Part shown: positions 24,256 to 32,267 of the stretch, piece after piece
Position numbering within the stretch: position 1 is the first letter of the stretch
How the letters are laid out: each line of letters begins with the position of its first letter
NCBI GenBank assembly: GCA_029261395.1
Contig: JAJDBJ010000084.1
Coordinates: 1 to 50,183 of the forward strand
Length of the DNA: 50,183 nucleotides
Direction: 5' to 3'
Source of the DNA: Nitrospinaceae bacterium
GTDB lineage: Bacteria > Nitrospinota > Nitrospinia > Nitrospinales > Nitrospinaceae
The notes under the pieces: generated by a model
Seen by the model: the letters and a program-made list of their open reading frames with translations, nothing else
Databases searched by the model: none
What the model was told of the DNA's origin: nothing
Made by a program: the position numbers and the translations under genes

Positions 24256-25001
24256 CTCAATACGATAAAAGCTTCTTCAAATCCCCGGAGTCGCATCTGG
24301 TCCATGGGTTCCAGAGCTTTTTCGTAGTTGGAGTATTTTCCGACAAGAACTTTGTATAGTTTCCGGTTGCTTGTGTTGACTGCGAAGACCCTGCTGTTAT
24401 TAAATTGACTTGAAATGTTTCGGGCATTGTCCAGGTCCTCAAAGACGCCCACTTGCACCGAATAAATTCCATTTTTAGCGGAAGTCCCGACCGCGTTCCG
24501 TGCGGGAGGTGATTGCGCACCTCTGACAACCCGAAGGCTTACCGGGGCAGTCCCTGTTTCGGTTATGCCCAGTTTGTTGGCCGCAGTAAAACTCAGATCA
24601 ATAATCCGGTCGCCGACAAAGGGGCCGCGGTCATTGATGCGGACAGTGATACTTTTCCCACTTTCCCGGTGGGTGACCAACACGACGGAATTAAACGGCA
24701 AAGTTTTGTGCGCCGCCGTCAGGGAGTTCATATTATACACTTCCCCGTTGGAAGTGAGCTTCCCATGGAAATCCCGACCATACCACGACGCGATGCCTTC
24801 TTGAACAAATCCTGAGGAATTGCTCAAAGGGTAATAAACACGACCGTCCACCCGGTAAGGTAAAGTCTGGGCGGAATCAGAATGAGTCTCGGGACCTGGA
24901 TAGGACCTCATGGGTTGTGAGGCGCAGCCCGAACCCACACCCATCAAGATCCAAGACACTATTATAAACGGCATTGGGAAGTTCGATACAGTTGATTTCA
25001 T
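24249..25001 (-). CDS. rlpA: RlpA-like septal lipoprotein (DPBB domain plus SPOR domain)
   Basis: RlpA proteins bind or cleave denuded peptidoglycan at division sites. From ATG 25001 the 250-residue protein has a membrane/lipoprotein signal ending GVGSGC, a somewhat imperfect lipobox. A double-psi beta-barrel follows (about 65-160; GIASWYGRDFHGKLTSNGE, LPFNSVVLVTHRESGKS, VRINDRGPFVGDRIIDLS). A C-terminal SPOR domain (about 175-250; YSVQVGVFEDLDNAR, YKVLVGKYSNYEKAL) targets septal glycan. An in-frame start at 25085 would add 28 residues before the signal and is rejected. It is first in the long minus-strand envelope cluster, facing a divergent HDOD gene. Confidence 0.88.
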   Translation of the reverse strand: MKSTVSNFPMPFIIVSWILMGVGSGCASQPMRSYPGPETHSDSAQTLPYRVDGRVYYPLSNSSGFVQEGIASWYGRDFHGKLTSNGEVYNMNSLTAAHKTLPFNSVVLVTHRESGKSITVRINDRGPFVGDRIIDLSFTAANKLGITETGTAPVSLRVVRGAQSPPARNAVGTSAKNGIYSVQVGVFEDLDNARNISSQFNNSRVFAVNTSNRKLYKVLVGKYSNYEKALEPMDQMRLRGFEEAFIVLSP

Positions 25002-25345
25002 CTGATTGTAAATTTTGGCCAGTTTCAGTTGGTGATACCGGCTTCGGGAGGTTAATGGAGGCAGGACAGGCGCACGACCAGTCAAATCTCAGGAAATTCT
25101 TCGTAAAGTATTCAATAATATACGTTTATATTGGGAATACTCTCATCAATTGTATGAATATCCGGGAATCAGGTCAACACAAATTTGACCGGCTTTTCAT
25201 ATCCCCAAACCTTAAAATGTTGAAAAATGGCTTATTAGTTTTTAATTTTCACCTTATACTAGACCAAGAAGAAAATCACCGGTTGAAGCTGGGGAATCCG
25301 TCTCCAGTTTTTTAACGATCATTTTTAAGGATTTACAAGGTTCCT
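25002..25345. other. Divergent intergenic region, rlpA / HDOD gene
   Basis: This 344-bp AT-rich region should contain the promoter for the rlpA-to-pepM cluster (minus) and for the HDOD gene (plus). On the plus strand a plausible -10 (TATACT, 25255-25260) has only a weak TTATTA -35 at 17 bp spacing. An intrinsic terminator follows at 25289-25313. No ORF is supported. Confidence 0.45.
25289..25313 (+). terminator. Intrinsic terminator in the leader of the HDOD gene
   Basis: CTGGGGA, a 5-nt loop and TCTCCAG form a 7-bp stem (one G-U), followed directly by TTTTTT. It lies 33 bp upstream of the HDOD start and about 30 bp downstream of a candidate -10. It therefore either ends a very short transcript or attenuates the HDOD gene. 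Confidence 0.65.
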
Positions 25346-26224
25346 ATGCTGAATACGACTCAAGAAGGGCGGCGAAGTGCCATCCTTGCCATGGTGGAGG
25401 AAAAGGGGAATATTCCTCCTTTGCCGGATATTCTAGTACGCTTGGAGTCAAAAATTGAAGACCCCAAAAGTAATATCAGCGATATTTCCATATTGATTGA
25501 GACCGAGCCCATTTTAGCGGGCCGGATGATCCAGCTTTCCAATAGCGTATTTTTCAACCGTGGCGGCAATAAGGTTGAAAATCTGTCTCAGGCCATTATT
25601 CGACTGGGACTTAAGATGATCCTCGATTTGGCTTATACGCTAGAAATTCCTAAATTGTTCATGAAAGGCAAAGGGATCAACCAAAATAAATTTTGGCAAC
25701 ATTCTTTGGCCGTGGCCATCCTGTCGAAGATTTTAAGCCAGCGGTTGGAGGGTTTAAAAATTGAACAGGATATGTGTTACCTTTCCGGGTTGATGCACGA
25801 CATCGGCATCATGGTATTCAACTACCTGATTCCAGAGGAGTACTCAGCGTTTCTCAAGCAAGTCGGTGGAACGGACGGCCCTCTGCACGAGCTGGAAATT
25901 CAAAAGTTCGGGATTTCGCATCCTGAATTGGGCTCACTGTTTATTAAGCAATGGTGGCCCGTTCCTGAAGATGTTGTGACTTCCGTCGGCATGCATTACC
26001 TGACCATGTCGAATCAGGGGAAAAAGCACCCCACTCTTTTGGCTGTGATCATCGCCAATGCGATTGCCAATACCTATGATATGGGCAACGGCATTTCCCA
26101 TTCAGAGGAGTTGGTCAATTATAATTTCTTAATCCAACAGGGTCTTACCCGGGAAGACCTGGATGAGATTGTTGAAGAAACCCGGGAAAGTCTGTTTCTG
26201 GCTAAAGAAGTCCTTTATAAATAA
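25346..26224 (+). CDS. HDOD-domain signalling protein
   Basis: This 292-residue protein is built almost entirely of an HDOD domain (about 20-230), a catalytically diverged relative of HD phosphohydrolases found in signalling and motility regulators. The landmarks are PPLPDILVRLESKIEDPKSN, IETEPILAGRMIQLSNSVFF, IIRLGLKMILDLA and YLSGLMHDIGIMVFNYLIP; the HDIG dipeptide is kept but the wider HD metal site is incomplete, as is usual in HDOD. There is no attached receiver, GGDEF or kinase domain. It is preceded by AAGG before the ATG and by an intrinsic terminator in the leader. The output partner is unknown. Confidence 0.9.
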   Translation: MLNTTQEGRRSAILAMVEEKGNIPPLPDILVRLESKIEDPKSNISDISILIETEPILAGRMIQLSNSVFFNRGGNKVENLSQAIIRLGLKMILDLAYTLEIPKLFMKGKGINQNKFWQHSLAVAILSKILSQRLEGLKIEQDMCYLSGLMHDIGIMVFNYLIPEEYSAFLKQVGGTDGPLHELEIQKFGISHPELGSLFIKQWWPVPEDVVTSVGMHYLTMSNQGKKHPTLLAVIIANAIANTYDMGNGISHSEELVNYNFLIQQGLTREDLDEIVEETRESLFLAKEVLYK

Positions 26225-26329
26225 ACCATCCCAAGTATAATAAACCTGCTGAATTCAGGGATTCTTTCTCGCCCTGGCGGAGCTTCATCAAAACGGGCAT
26301 GAGCCTTTTCTCTCCTTCTATTTGCGACT

Positions 26330-27304
26330 ATGGATCAACAGCCATTTCTGGTTACATTTTATGGGGTTCGAGGCTCCATTCCCAGTCCTATGGTGGGGCA
26401 GGACGTGCGCGAGAAAATCGTCAAAGTTCTGGAGCAGGCCGGTCCGGAGAACCTCAAAGATGCCGCCTCACGTGAAGCGTTTGTGGATGGCCTTCCCGAT
26501 CATTTGAAAAGTTGTTATGGCGGAAATTCCTCGTGCGTTCATCTGAACGTGGGCGGCCACCATTTGATTTTTGACGGCGGATCGGGTCTCCGGGTTCTGG
26601 GCAACCATCTTCTGGAGCAGGAATTCGGAAAAGGGCAGGGCAAAGCGCATCTATTCTTATCGCACACCCATTGGGACCACATCATGGGCATCCCGTTTTT
26701 TGTCCCCTTTTATAGGAAAGGCAACCAATTCAGTATTTACGGTTCTCATCCTCACTTGGAAAAGCGGTTACTCGGCCAACAGCACTTTGATTATTTTCCG
26801 GTGTCTTTCGATTCGTGTCAGGCGGATATCAATATCGTCTCCCTGGCTGAGCAGAAAGAAATTGTACTGGGAGATGTCCGCATCACCTGGACTGAAATGA
26901 ATCATCCGGGGCAGTGTTTTGGCTACCGGGTGGAGTATCAGGGGAAGTCTTTTATTTACGCGACCGACTCGGAGTATAAAGATCTGGGGGACGAAAACCT
27001 GAAACCCACCATCGACTTTTTCAAGGATGCCGACCTGCTGGTGTTCGATTCCCAGTACACGTTCATTGAAGGAATCGAAAAAGAAGACTGGGGGCACAGC
27101 TCCATGTTTATCGGAGTGGACATTGCCCTGGAAGCGAAAGTAAGGGAAATCGCTTTTTATCATCACGAGCCGACTTACAGCGATTTCAAACTGGTTAATA
27201 TTTTTGAGCAAACCAAAAAATATCTGAAAGCCATCGATGCCGACAGCCCGCTGAAAATGCTTCTCTCCCGTGAAGGCCTCACCCTCGACATGCTGAAGGG
27301 CTGA
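26330..27304 (+). CDS. MBL-fold metallohydrolase
   Basis: This 324-residue metallo-beta-lactamase-fold protein opens with VTFYGVRGSIPSP and carries CYGGNSSCVHLNVGGHHLIF. The metal-binding signature is SHTHWDHIMGIPFF (HxHxDH), followed by MNHPGQCFGYRVEYQGKSFI, YATDSEY (late Asp ligand) and, near the end, AFYHHEPTYSD (last His ligand). This subgroup (PhnP/RNase Z-like, 'GVRGSIP' type) includes cyclic-phosphodiesterase-like enzymes, but the substrate cannot be read from sequence. It lies 105 bp after the HDOD gene on the same strand and may be co-transcribed. No strong ribosome-binding site is seen. Confidence 0.88.
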   Translation: MDQQPFLVTFYGVRGSIPSPMVGQDVREKIVKVLEQAGPENLKDAASREAFVDGLPDHLKSCYGGNSSCVHLNVGGHHLIFDGGSGLRVLGNHLLEQEFGKGQGKAHLFLSHTHWDHIMGIPFFVPFYRKGNQFSIYGSHPHLEKRLLGQQHFDYFPVSFDSCQADINIVSLAEQKEIVLGDVRITWTEMNHPGQCFGYRVEYQGKSFIYATDSEYKDLGDENLKPTIDFFKDADLLVFDSQYTFIEGIEKEDWGHSSMFIGVDIALEAKVREIAFYHHEPTYSDFKLVNIFEQTKKYLKAIDADSPLKMLLSREGLTLDMLKG

Positions 27305-27331
27305 TTCACCCGGTACTTATTTTTATCCTCG

Positions 27332-28060
27332 TCAACGTTTCTTCTTGCCGCCTTTTTTGTTTTTCCAGGTCAACAGCCAGCGTTGGATGATTCGTAGTTT
27401 CTGTGAGCCGGTGAATTTGCGTCGCCTGATTTTCGGAGTCGTCTCGTATTGTAGGCGGGCGATGACGGTTGGCGCTACAGCTTCCTCGATCAGCACACCG
27501 CGTTGCGCGTGTTCCAAATTTTTCGAGGCGCACACTTCGCGGAAGGCCACCATGAGGCGGCAGTCCAACGGCCGGTCTTCGTGAATCATGCAGGCCTCGT
27601 CCTCGTCCAGAAACGGGCACCGCTGATTGACCACCATGTGGTACCAGTCCACCGTTTCCGGATCGATCCCGGACTCCAGCGTCTTCGCCACCTTGCGGAC
27701 AGTTTTTTCGGATTTTTCGATGACTTCGTTGAGGTTGATGCCCTTGTCGCGTGCGTTGTTCATCATGCCGTCCCATTCCAGTTGGGTATGGGCGACGCCG
27801 GTGTAACAACAGTGACTGCACCCCTTGCCGCAGGTCATCGGCGGGGCCTTGGTGGAATAGGCGTGGTCGAGCACTTTCCAGAACGCTTTCAGCAGTGGAA
27901 TCTTTTCGGCCTTGGCTACGGTTTTGGTGTCGGCCAGCATTTTTTCGTAGGCGAACTGAATTTCCGCTTCGGAAAATTTCTGCTTTATAAATTGGCGCAG
28001 TTCCTCCGGGTCGGTCACTCCCTGGATAAAGGCGCCAATGTGATCGGAATATAAGGTCAT
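27332..28060 (-). CDS. YkgJ-family cysteine-cluster protein
   Basis: This 242-residue protein contains the CxxxCC-type cysteine cluster of the YkgJ family, thought to bind zinc or an Fe-S centre: CGKGCSHCCYTGV near residue 88, a CPFLDEDEACMIHEDRPLDC stretch near 150 and FREVC just after. The C-terminus is very basic (KNKKGGKKKR), suggesting nucleic-acid or acidic-surface contact. It is downstream of the DUF1844 gene by 20 bp and converges with the MBL gene. Biochemical function unknown. Confidence 0.82.
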   Translation of the reverse strand: MTLYSDHIGAFIQGVTDPEELRQFIKQKFSEAEIQFAYEKMLADTKTVAKAEKIPLLKAFWKVLDHAYSTKAPPMTCGKGCSHCCYTGVAHTQLEWDGMMNNARDKGINLNEVIEKSEKTVRKVAKTLESGIDPETVDWYHMVVNQRCPFLDEDEACMIHEDRPLDCRLMVAFREVCASKNLEHAQRGVLIEEAVAPTVIARLQYETTPKIRRRKFTGSQKLRIIQRWLLTWKNKKGGKKKR

Positions 28061-28080
28061 GGGGTAATGGGAAGTAGGAG

Positions 28081-28473
28081 TTATTTGGGTGTCTTGGCGA
28101 CGTACTTGATTTGCAGTTCGTAGATCAACTGCTCCATCAACTTGGCTTCCTCGGCATCGAGGTTGTTCTTGGTTTTGTTCTGAAGCATGATGAGAATGTC
28201 GATGGTCTGCTTGACGGCCGGCAGGTTCTCAGCTTTTTTCCCGGTCACGGGATCCGGGATGTCTCCCAGGTGGTAAAACGCGGACGAGGTCAGGGACAGC
28301 ACGAAGGTTGAAAAATTGAGTTCAAAGTCTTTGTCGGCGGATTCGGAAGCCGGTTCCTCTTTTGCATCAGGCTCTTTCTTTTGAGACTCGTCGGCGGCTT
28401 TGGCTTCCTCGTCGGACTGATTGGACGAGCGTTTGTCTTTGATGGTGAAACCTTCCCCTTCCACGTCGCTCAT
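28081..28473 (-). CDS. DUF1844 domain protein
   Basis: This is a 130-residue soluble protein. The first 50 residues are a highly charged, probably disordered Lys/Glu/Ser/Asp segment. The rest matches DUF1844: FELNFSTFVLSLTSSAFYHL, GDIPDPVTGKKAENLPAVKQ, then TIDILIMLQNKTKNNLD and a helical end. DUF1844 proteins are common in deltaproteobacteria-like lineages and have no assigned function. It shares a probable promoter region (28474-28594) with the divergent tatT gene and is followed by the YkgJ gene. Confidence 0.85.
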   Translation of the reverse strand: MSDVEGEGFTIKDKRSSNQSDEEAKAADESQKKEPDAKEEPASESADKDFELNFSTFVLSLTSSAFYHLGDIPDPVTGKKAENLPAVKQTIDILIMLQNKTKNNLDAEEAKLMEQLIYELQIKYVAKTPK

Positions 28474-28594
28474 GACTCGATCTCCCCAAGTGGTGTGTTT
28501 TTCAATAGATAGGCGAAATCATAGCAGTTTGGCTGTAGGTTGTCAAAGCAGGGTATACGTTGTTGCTTTAGCGGCATTTTGCTATGATGGGCCT

Positions 28595-29452
28595 ATGTTT
28601 ACGCGACTTACAGCAGGCTTCATTCTTCTGATTCTTCTCCACGGGTGCGCCAGCCTTGCCACTCGCATGGCACTGCCCATGGTGGAAGGCCAGGTTGCCT
28701 CCATCAACGAAGAGACCGATCCCGTGTTGGCGGAGCAGGCCATTCCCGCCAGCCTGAAAATGCTCGAGGGCCTGCTGAAGGATGACCCGGAAAACGAAAC
28801 GTTGTTACACAATCTCGCGGAAGGATTCTGTGGCTATGCCTTCAGTTTTGTGGAGGACACCGATCCCGAACGTGCTTCCCGCTTGTATCTCCGGGGGCGT
28901 GGTTATGCCGAACGACTGCTGGCGGCCGACGGTGCGCCGGAACAGCTGACCGGACAGAATCCCGAGCAATTCAAAAATACGGTGAAGACTTTAGGCGCGG
29001 ATCATTTGCCGGGACTGTACTGGATGGGGCAGTGCTGGGCGGGGTGGCTGATGCTCAACCTGGATGATCTCCAGGCGTTTGTCGCCATCTCCAAGGTGGA
29101 GGCTACTTTGCAAAGTGCGTTGGTATTGGACGAGTCCTATCACTATGCCGGACCACACCTGCTGTTAGGCGCATTTTACGGGGGCCGGTCCAAAATGCTG
29201 GGCGGGAAACCGGATAAGGCCCGCGATCATTTCGACAAATGCCTCGAATTGACACAGCAGAAATTTTTGATGGCGAAAGTGATTTATGCCAAAACCTACG
29301 CGGTTCAAATGCAGGACCGGGATTTATTCAAAAAACTCTTAAGCGCCGTCCTCAATGCCCCGGCGGATATTCTGCCCGGACAACAACTGGCCAATGCCGT
29401 GGCTAAACAGAAAGCCCAAAAACTTTTGGAGTCAGCGGATGATTTATTTTAA
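28595..29452 (+). CDS. TRAP-T (TatT) family lipoprotein
   Basis: This 285-residue protein starts MFTRLTAGFILLILLHGCAS, a lipoprotein signal with Cys18, followed by an all-helical repeat protein. It matches the TRAP-associated TatT family (Treponema Tp0956 type): LKDDPENETLLHNLAEGFCG, YAFSFVEDTDPERASRLYLR, GLYWMGQCWAGW and GPHLLLGAFYGGRSKMLGG. TatT trimers dock TatP substrate-binding proteins in the periplasm and are thought to pass hydrophobic ligands. A TTG-initiated frame from 28421 was rejected because it would bury the signal peptide. It overlaps the next gene, a DctP-type binding protein, by 14 bp. Confidence 0.85.
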   Translation: MFTRLTAGFILLILLHGCASLATRMALPMVEGQVASINEETDPVLAEQAIPASLKMLEGLLKDDPENETLLHNLAEGFCGYAFSFVEDTDPERASRLYLRGRGYAERLLAADGAPEQLTGQNPEQFKNTVKTLGADHLPGLYWMGQCWAGWLMLNLDDLQAFVAISKVEATLQSALVLDESYHYAGPHLLLGAFYGGRSKMLGGKPDKARDHFDKCLELTQQKFLMAKVIYAKTYAVQMQDRDLFKKLLSAVLNAPADILPGQQLANAVAKQKAQKLLESADDLF

Positions 29453-30557
29453 GCGCAATAAAACTTCTCATTTTAGATTGACGGAAATTAAAAAAAGGAT
29501 GACCCGACCCGCCACTCTGGGGTGCATCGTGTGCGGCATTCTGGCGTCCCTGTTGTTGGCGCTGGTCCTGCTGTTTGGGCCGGTGCCGGACGCGTCCGCC
29601 GCAAAGAAAACCCGCATCAAGTTTTCCACGCTGGCTCCTGAGGGTTCTTCGTGGATGAAGGTGATGCGCACCCTGGGAAAAGAATTGGTACGGGTGACCG
29701 ATGGTGAAGTCGGATTCAAGTTTTATCCCGGCGGGGTGTCGGGCGACGAGATCGACGTGATCCGCAAAATGCGCATCGGGCAAATTCATGCGGCAGGATT
29801 CACCGGTGTCGGCCTCGGCGAGATTCTGCCGGAGGTGCGGGTGCTGGACCTGCCGTTTCTGTTTCGCAACGATAAGGAGATCGAAACCATCTATGAAAAG
29901 ATGAGCGATCATTTCACAGCCCGCTTCGAGGAGAAAGGTTATATTCTTCTCGGTTGGGTGCCGGTGGGATGGGTTCACTTTTTTTCCAAAGAACCGGTCA
30001 CCTCCGTCGCCAGCCTGCGCCCCCAAAAAGCCTGGATGTGGGAAGGCGACCCTCTGGTGCAGGCCACCTACGGTGGTCTCGGGGTCAGTCCGCATCCGCT
30101 ATCGGTCACCGATGTCCTGCTGTCCCTGCAGACGGGAATGGTGGATACGGTTTACGCGTCACCCATGGGCGCCTTGGCTCTGCAATGGTTCACCAAGGTG
30201 AACTACATGTCGGAACTGAGGATGGCCAACGCGACTGGCGGCGTATTGATGACGAAGCGCGCGTTCAACCGTTTGCCGGACAAACACAAGCAGGCCGTGC
30301 GGGACATCAGTAAACGTTATATGAAACAACTCGTGCAGAAAATCCAGGAAGACAACAACCAGTCCATCACCGTCATGAAACAAAACGGGTTGAAGATAAC
30401 GCCCCTCCCAAACGGCAGTGAATTGGAACAATTTTACGCCGTGGGGCGAGAGGTTCAAAAACAATTGAATGGCAAGTTGTTCGGCCAGGCCGTCCTCGAT
30501 CAAGTGATGACTCACCTTAAAGAAATCCGCTCCCTACCGGGTGAGGGAACTCGTTGA
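29439..30557 (+). CDS. TRAP transporter substrate-binding protein (DctP/TatP type)
   Basis: This is a periplasmic binding protein of the DctP family of about 350 mature residues. It has IKFSTLAPEGSSWMKVMRTL, FKFYPGGVSGDEIDVIRKM, RIGQIHAAGFTGVGL, VRVLDLPFLFR and MVDTVYASPMGALALQW. A hydrophobic signal ends DASA-AKK. ATG 29439 has GGAG 7 nt upstream and overlaps the TatT stop. The alternative ATG 29499 would give a tidier signal peptide but its purine run abuts the codon. In TatPT systems the ligand is probably hydrophobic. No DctQ/DctM membrane subunits follow, so the permease must lie elsewhere or be absent. Confidence 0.88.
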   Translation: MIYFKRNKTSHFRLTEIKKRMTRPATLGCIVCGILASLLLALVLLFGPVPDASAAKKTRIKFSTLAPEGSSWMKVMRTLGKELVRVTDGEVGFKFYPGGVSGDEIDVIRKMRIGQIHAAGFTGVGLGEILPEVRVLDLPFLFRNDKEIETIYEKMSDHFTARFEEKGYILLGWVPVGWVHFFSKEPVTSVASLRPQKAWMWEGDPLVQATYGGLGVSPHPLSVTDVLLSLQTGMVDTVYASPMGALALQWFTKVNYMSELRMANATGGVLMTKRAFNRLPDKHKQAVRDISKRYMKQLVQKIQEDNNQSITVMKQNGLKITPLPNGSELEQFYAVGREVQKQLNGKLFGQAVLDQVMTHLKEIRSLPGEGTR

Positions 30558-30605
30558 GGCGTTAGGGCGCGATCAATGAGTTTTTTGCACTCCAAGGCCT
30601 TGAAA

Positions 30606-32264
30606 TTATCCGCGGCGATTCGCCGCTTTTAAATTTGCTCCGGGCCTTGCCCGGGCCCAGCGGGCGAGTTGTTCCCGTCCGATTTTGGCGTTGTGGCGGA
30701 TGTCAACTGGGAAAGAAGGGTGATACAGTACTTGTCGGATCGGTTGGGTGATGGCGTGCGATGCTCCCAGCGTTAACAATTCTTCGGTGAGTGTTTTCTG
30801 ATCAATCGCCCCCTCCGCTTCAATCACGATCACCGATGTTTGATTTCCTGCCGGACCCACTCCCACCAACGCGGATCGTTTTACTTGTTTGTGTGTGTTG
30901 AAAATCGCCTCGCAGGGAATGGTGAACAAGGTGCCTTCCACCGTTTGCACCCGGTGACTCTTGCGTCCGCAAAACCATAAACGGTTATTCTCGTCCAGAT
31001 AACCGACGTCCCCCATGCGATGCCAGAAATTTTCTCCGTCACGAATCTTTGCCAGTCGCGTGGCGTTGTCCAGATTAAAATACTGGCGCGTCACCCACGG
31101 ACTTTGCACCACCACCTCGCCGATGGTCCCCTGTGCGAGTTCCAATGAATCATCCCATTGCTCAATCGCCTCGTCGCTGATCTTGATTATTTTGAGTGTC
31201 AACCCATCCACGGCTTTACCGACACAGGTTCCCTTGCCTTCGCGGGTTTGCGCCCAGGTCTCGTCTACGATTTCGCGGTGGGAGATGGCGGCGACGGGTA
31301 AGGCTTCCGTCGCGCCATAGGGTGTATGGATCAATGCGTCCGGCGACAGGATGCAGTCGAATCGTTCCAAAAGACTGCCCGGCACCGGTGCCCCGGCCAT
31401 CAGTATTCGTTTGAGTGTCGGAAGCTGAACATTCTTTTCCAGACAGTAATTGGAAACGGTGTTCCACAGCGCAGGTGAACCAAAGCTGGTAGTTACATGA
31501 TATTCCTTAATGTGTTGGATTAGAGTTTTGGGGTCCACCTCGGCGGGTCGGGTCGGGTCCATGTCGGGAATCACGCAGGTCATGCCCAGCGCCACGCCGA
31601 ACAGCGCGAACAATGGGAAGGTGGGCAGGTCCATTTCGCCTGGCTCAATGCCGAACATTCGGCGCAGGAGTTCCACTTGCTGATAGAGCATGCGGTGGCT
31701 GTACAGCACGCCTTTTGACGGACCGGTACTGCCGCTGGTAAACAGGATGGCGGCGTCGTCGTCCGGTGCCACCTGCGCGGATTGAAAATTAACGTCACCC
31801 TGGTTGCGAATCTGATTCAGTGTCGCACCACCCCAGAACCAGCGTCGTCCCACGGTGACATTCAATTCGATGCCTTTAAACGCTTTGGGAAATACCTTGC
31901 GCGCGGCGTGGGCGAGAGGGATGGCGATCATCCCATTCGGTTTTGCAGTGGCGATGCAATTGAGAACATTGCGGCGGCCCAGGCCGGGATCGATCAGCAC
32001 CGGCACCGCTCCCAGTTTGAACAACGCAAATGTCAGGCTTATGAAATCGATGCCCGCCGGCACCATCAACAGTATTCGGTCGCCTTTCGCCATGCCGGTG
32101 CGGCGTAATCCGTCGGCTAGCCGGTTGGAATCCTGATCGATCTGCTGAAAGGTGATTCTGGAAATCGAGCCACTGCGCGGAACGATGAGGGCGTCGGATT
32201 CAGCCCGATCCCGTGCCAGTTGTTCCAGCGTGTGCGCGATATTTTCCGGGGAAGGGGAACTCAT
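30606..32264 (-). CDS. OleC-like AMP-dependent ligase (fatty acid CoA ligase family)
   Basis: This 552-residue adenylate-forming enzyme has AILFTSGSTGPSKGVLYSH (P-loop motif), TPYGATEALPVA, MGDVGYLDENNRLWFCGRK and the catalytic lysine in PVDIRHNAKIGREQLARWA. The stretch LPTFPLFALFGVALGMTCVI followed by PDMDPTRPAEVDP is characteristic of OleC-type proteins, which turn beta-hydroxy acids into beta-lactones on the way to long-chain olefins. No OleA, OleB or OleD homologue is nearby, so the reaction could be beta-lactone formation or simple acyl activation. It begins 3 bp after the Hda-like gene and is probably co-transcribed with it. Confidence 0.85.
   Translation of the reverse strand: MSSPSPENIAHTLEQLARDRAESDALIVPRSGSISRITFQQIDQDSNRLADGLRRTGMAKGDRILLMVPAGIDFISLTFALFKLGAVPVLIDPGLGRRNVLNCIATAKPNGMIAIPLAHAARKVFPKAFKGIELNVTVGRRWFWGGATLNQIRNQGDVNFQSAQVAPDDDAAILFTSGSTGPSKGVLYSHRMLYQQVELLRRMFGIEPGEMDLPTFPLFALFGVALGMTCVIPDMDPTRPAEVDPKTLIQHIKEYHVTTSFGSPALWNTVSNYCLEKNVQLPTLKRILMAGAPVPGSLLERFDCILSPDALIHTPYGATEALPVAAISHREIVDETWAQTREGKGTCVGKAVDGLTLKIIKISDEAIEQWDDSLELAQGTIGEVVVQSPWVTRQYFNLDNATRLAKIRDGENFWHRMGDVGYLDENNRLWFCGRKSHRVQTVEGTLFTIPCEAIFNTHKQVKRSALVGVGPAGNQTSVIVIEAEGAIDQKTLTEELLTLGASHAITQPIRQVLYHPSFPVDIRHNAKIGREQLARWARARPGANLKAANRRG
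30612..30630 (+). terminator. Probable terminator of the tatT-tatP unit
   Basis: GCGGCG-ATT-CGCCGC followed by TTTT: a 6-bp all-GC stem with a short U-run, 55 bp after the binding-protein stop. It lies inside the last codons of the convergent OleC-like gene. The U-run is short, so efficiency is uncertain. Confidence 0.5.
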
Positions 32265-32267
32265 AAG

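Noticed and set aside
28421-28594. TTG-initiated extension of the TatT gene
   Set aside because: It would place 58 residues before a clear lipoprotein signal and runs antisense into the DUF1844 start.
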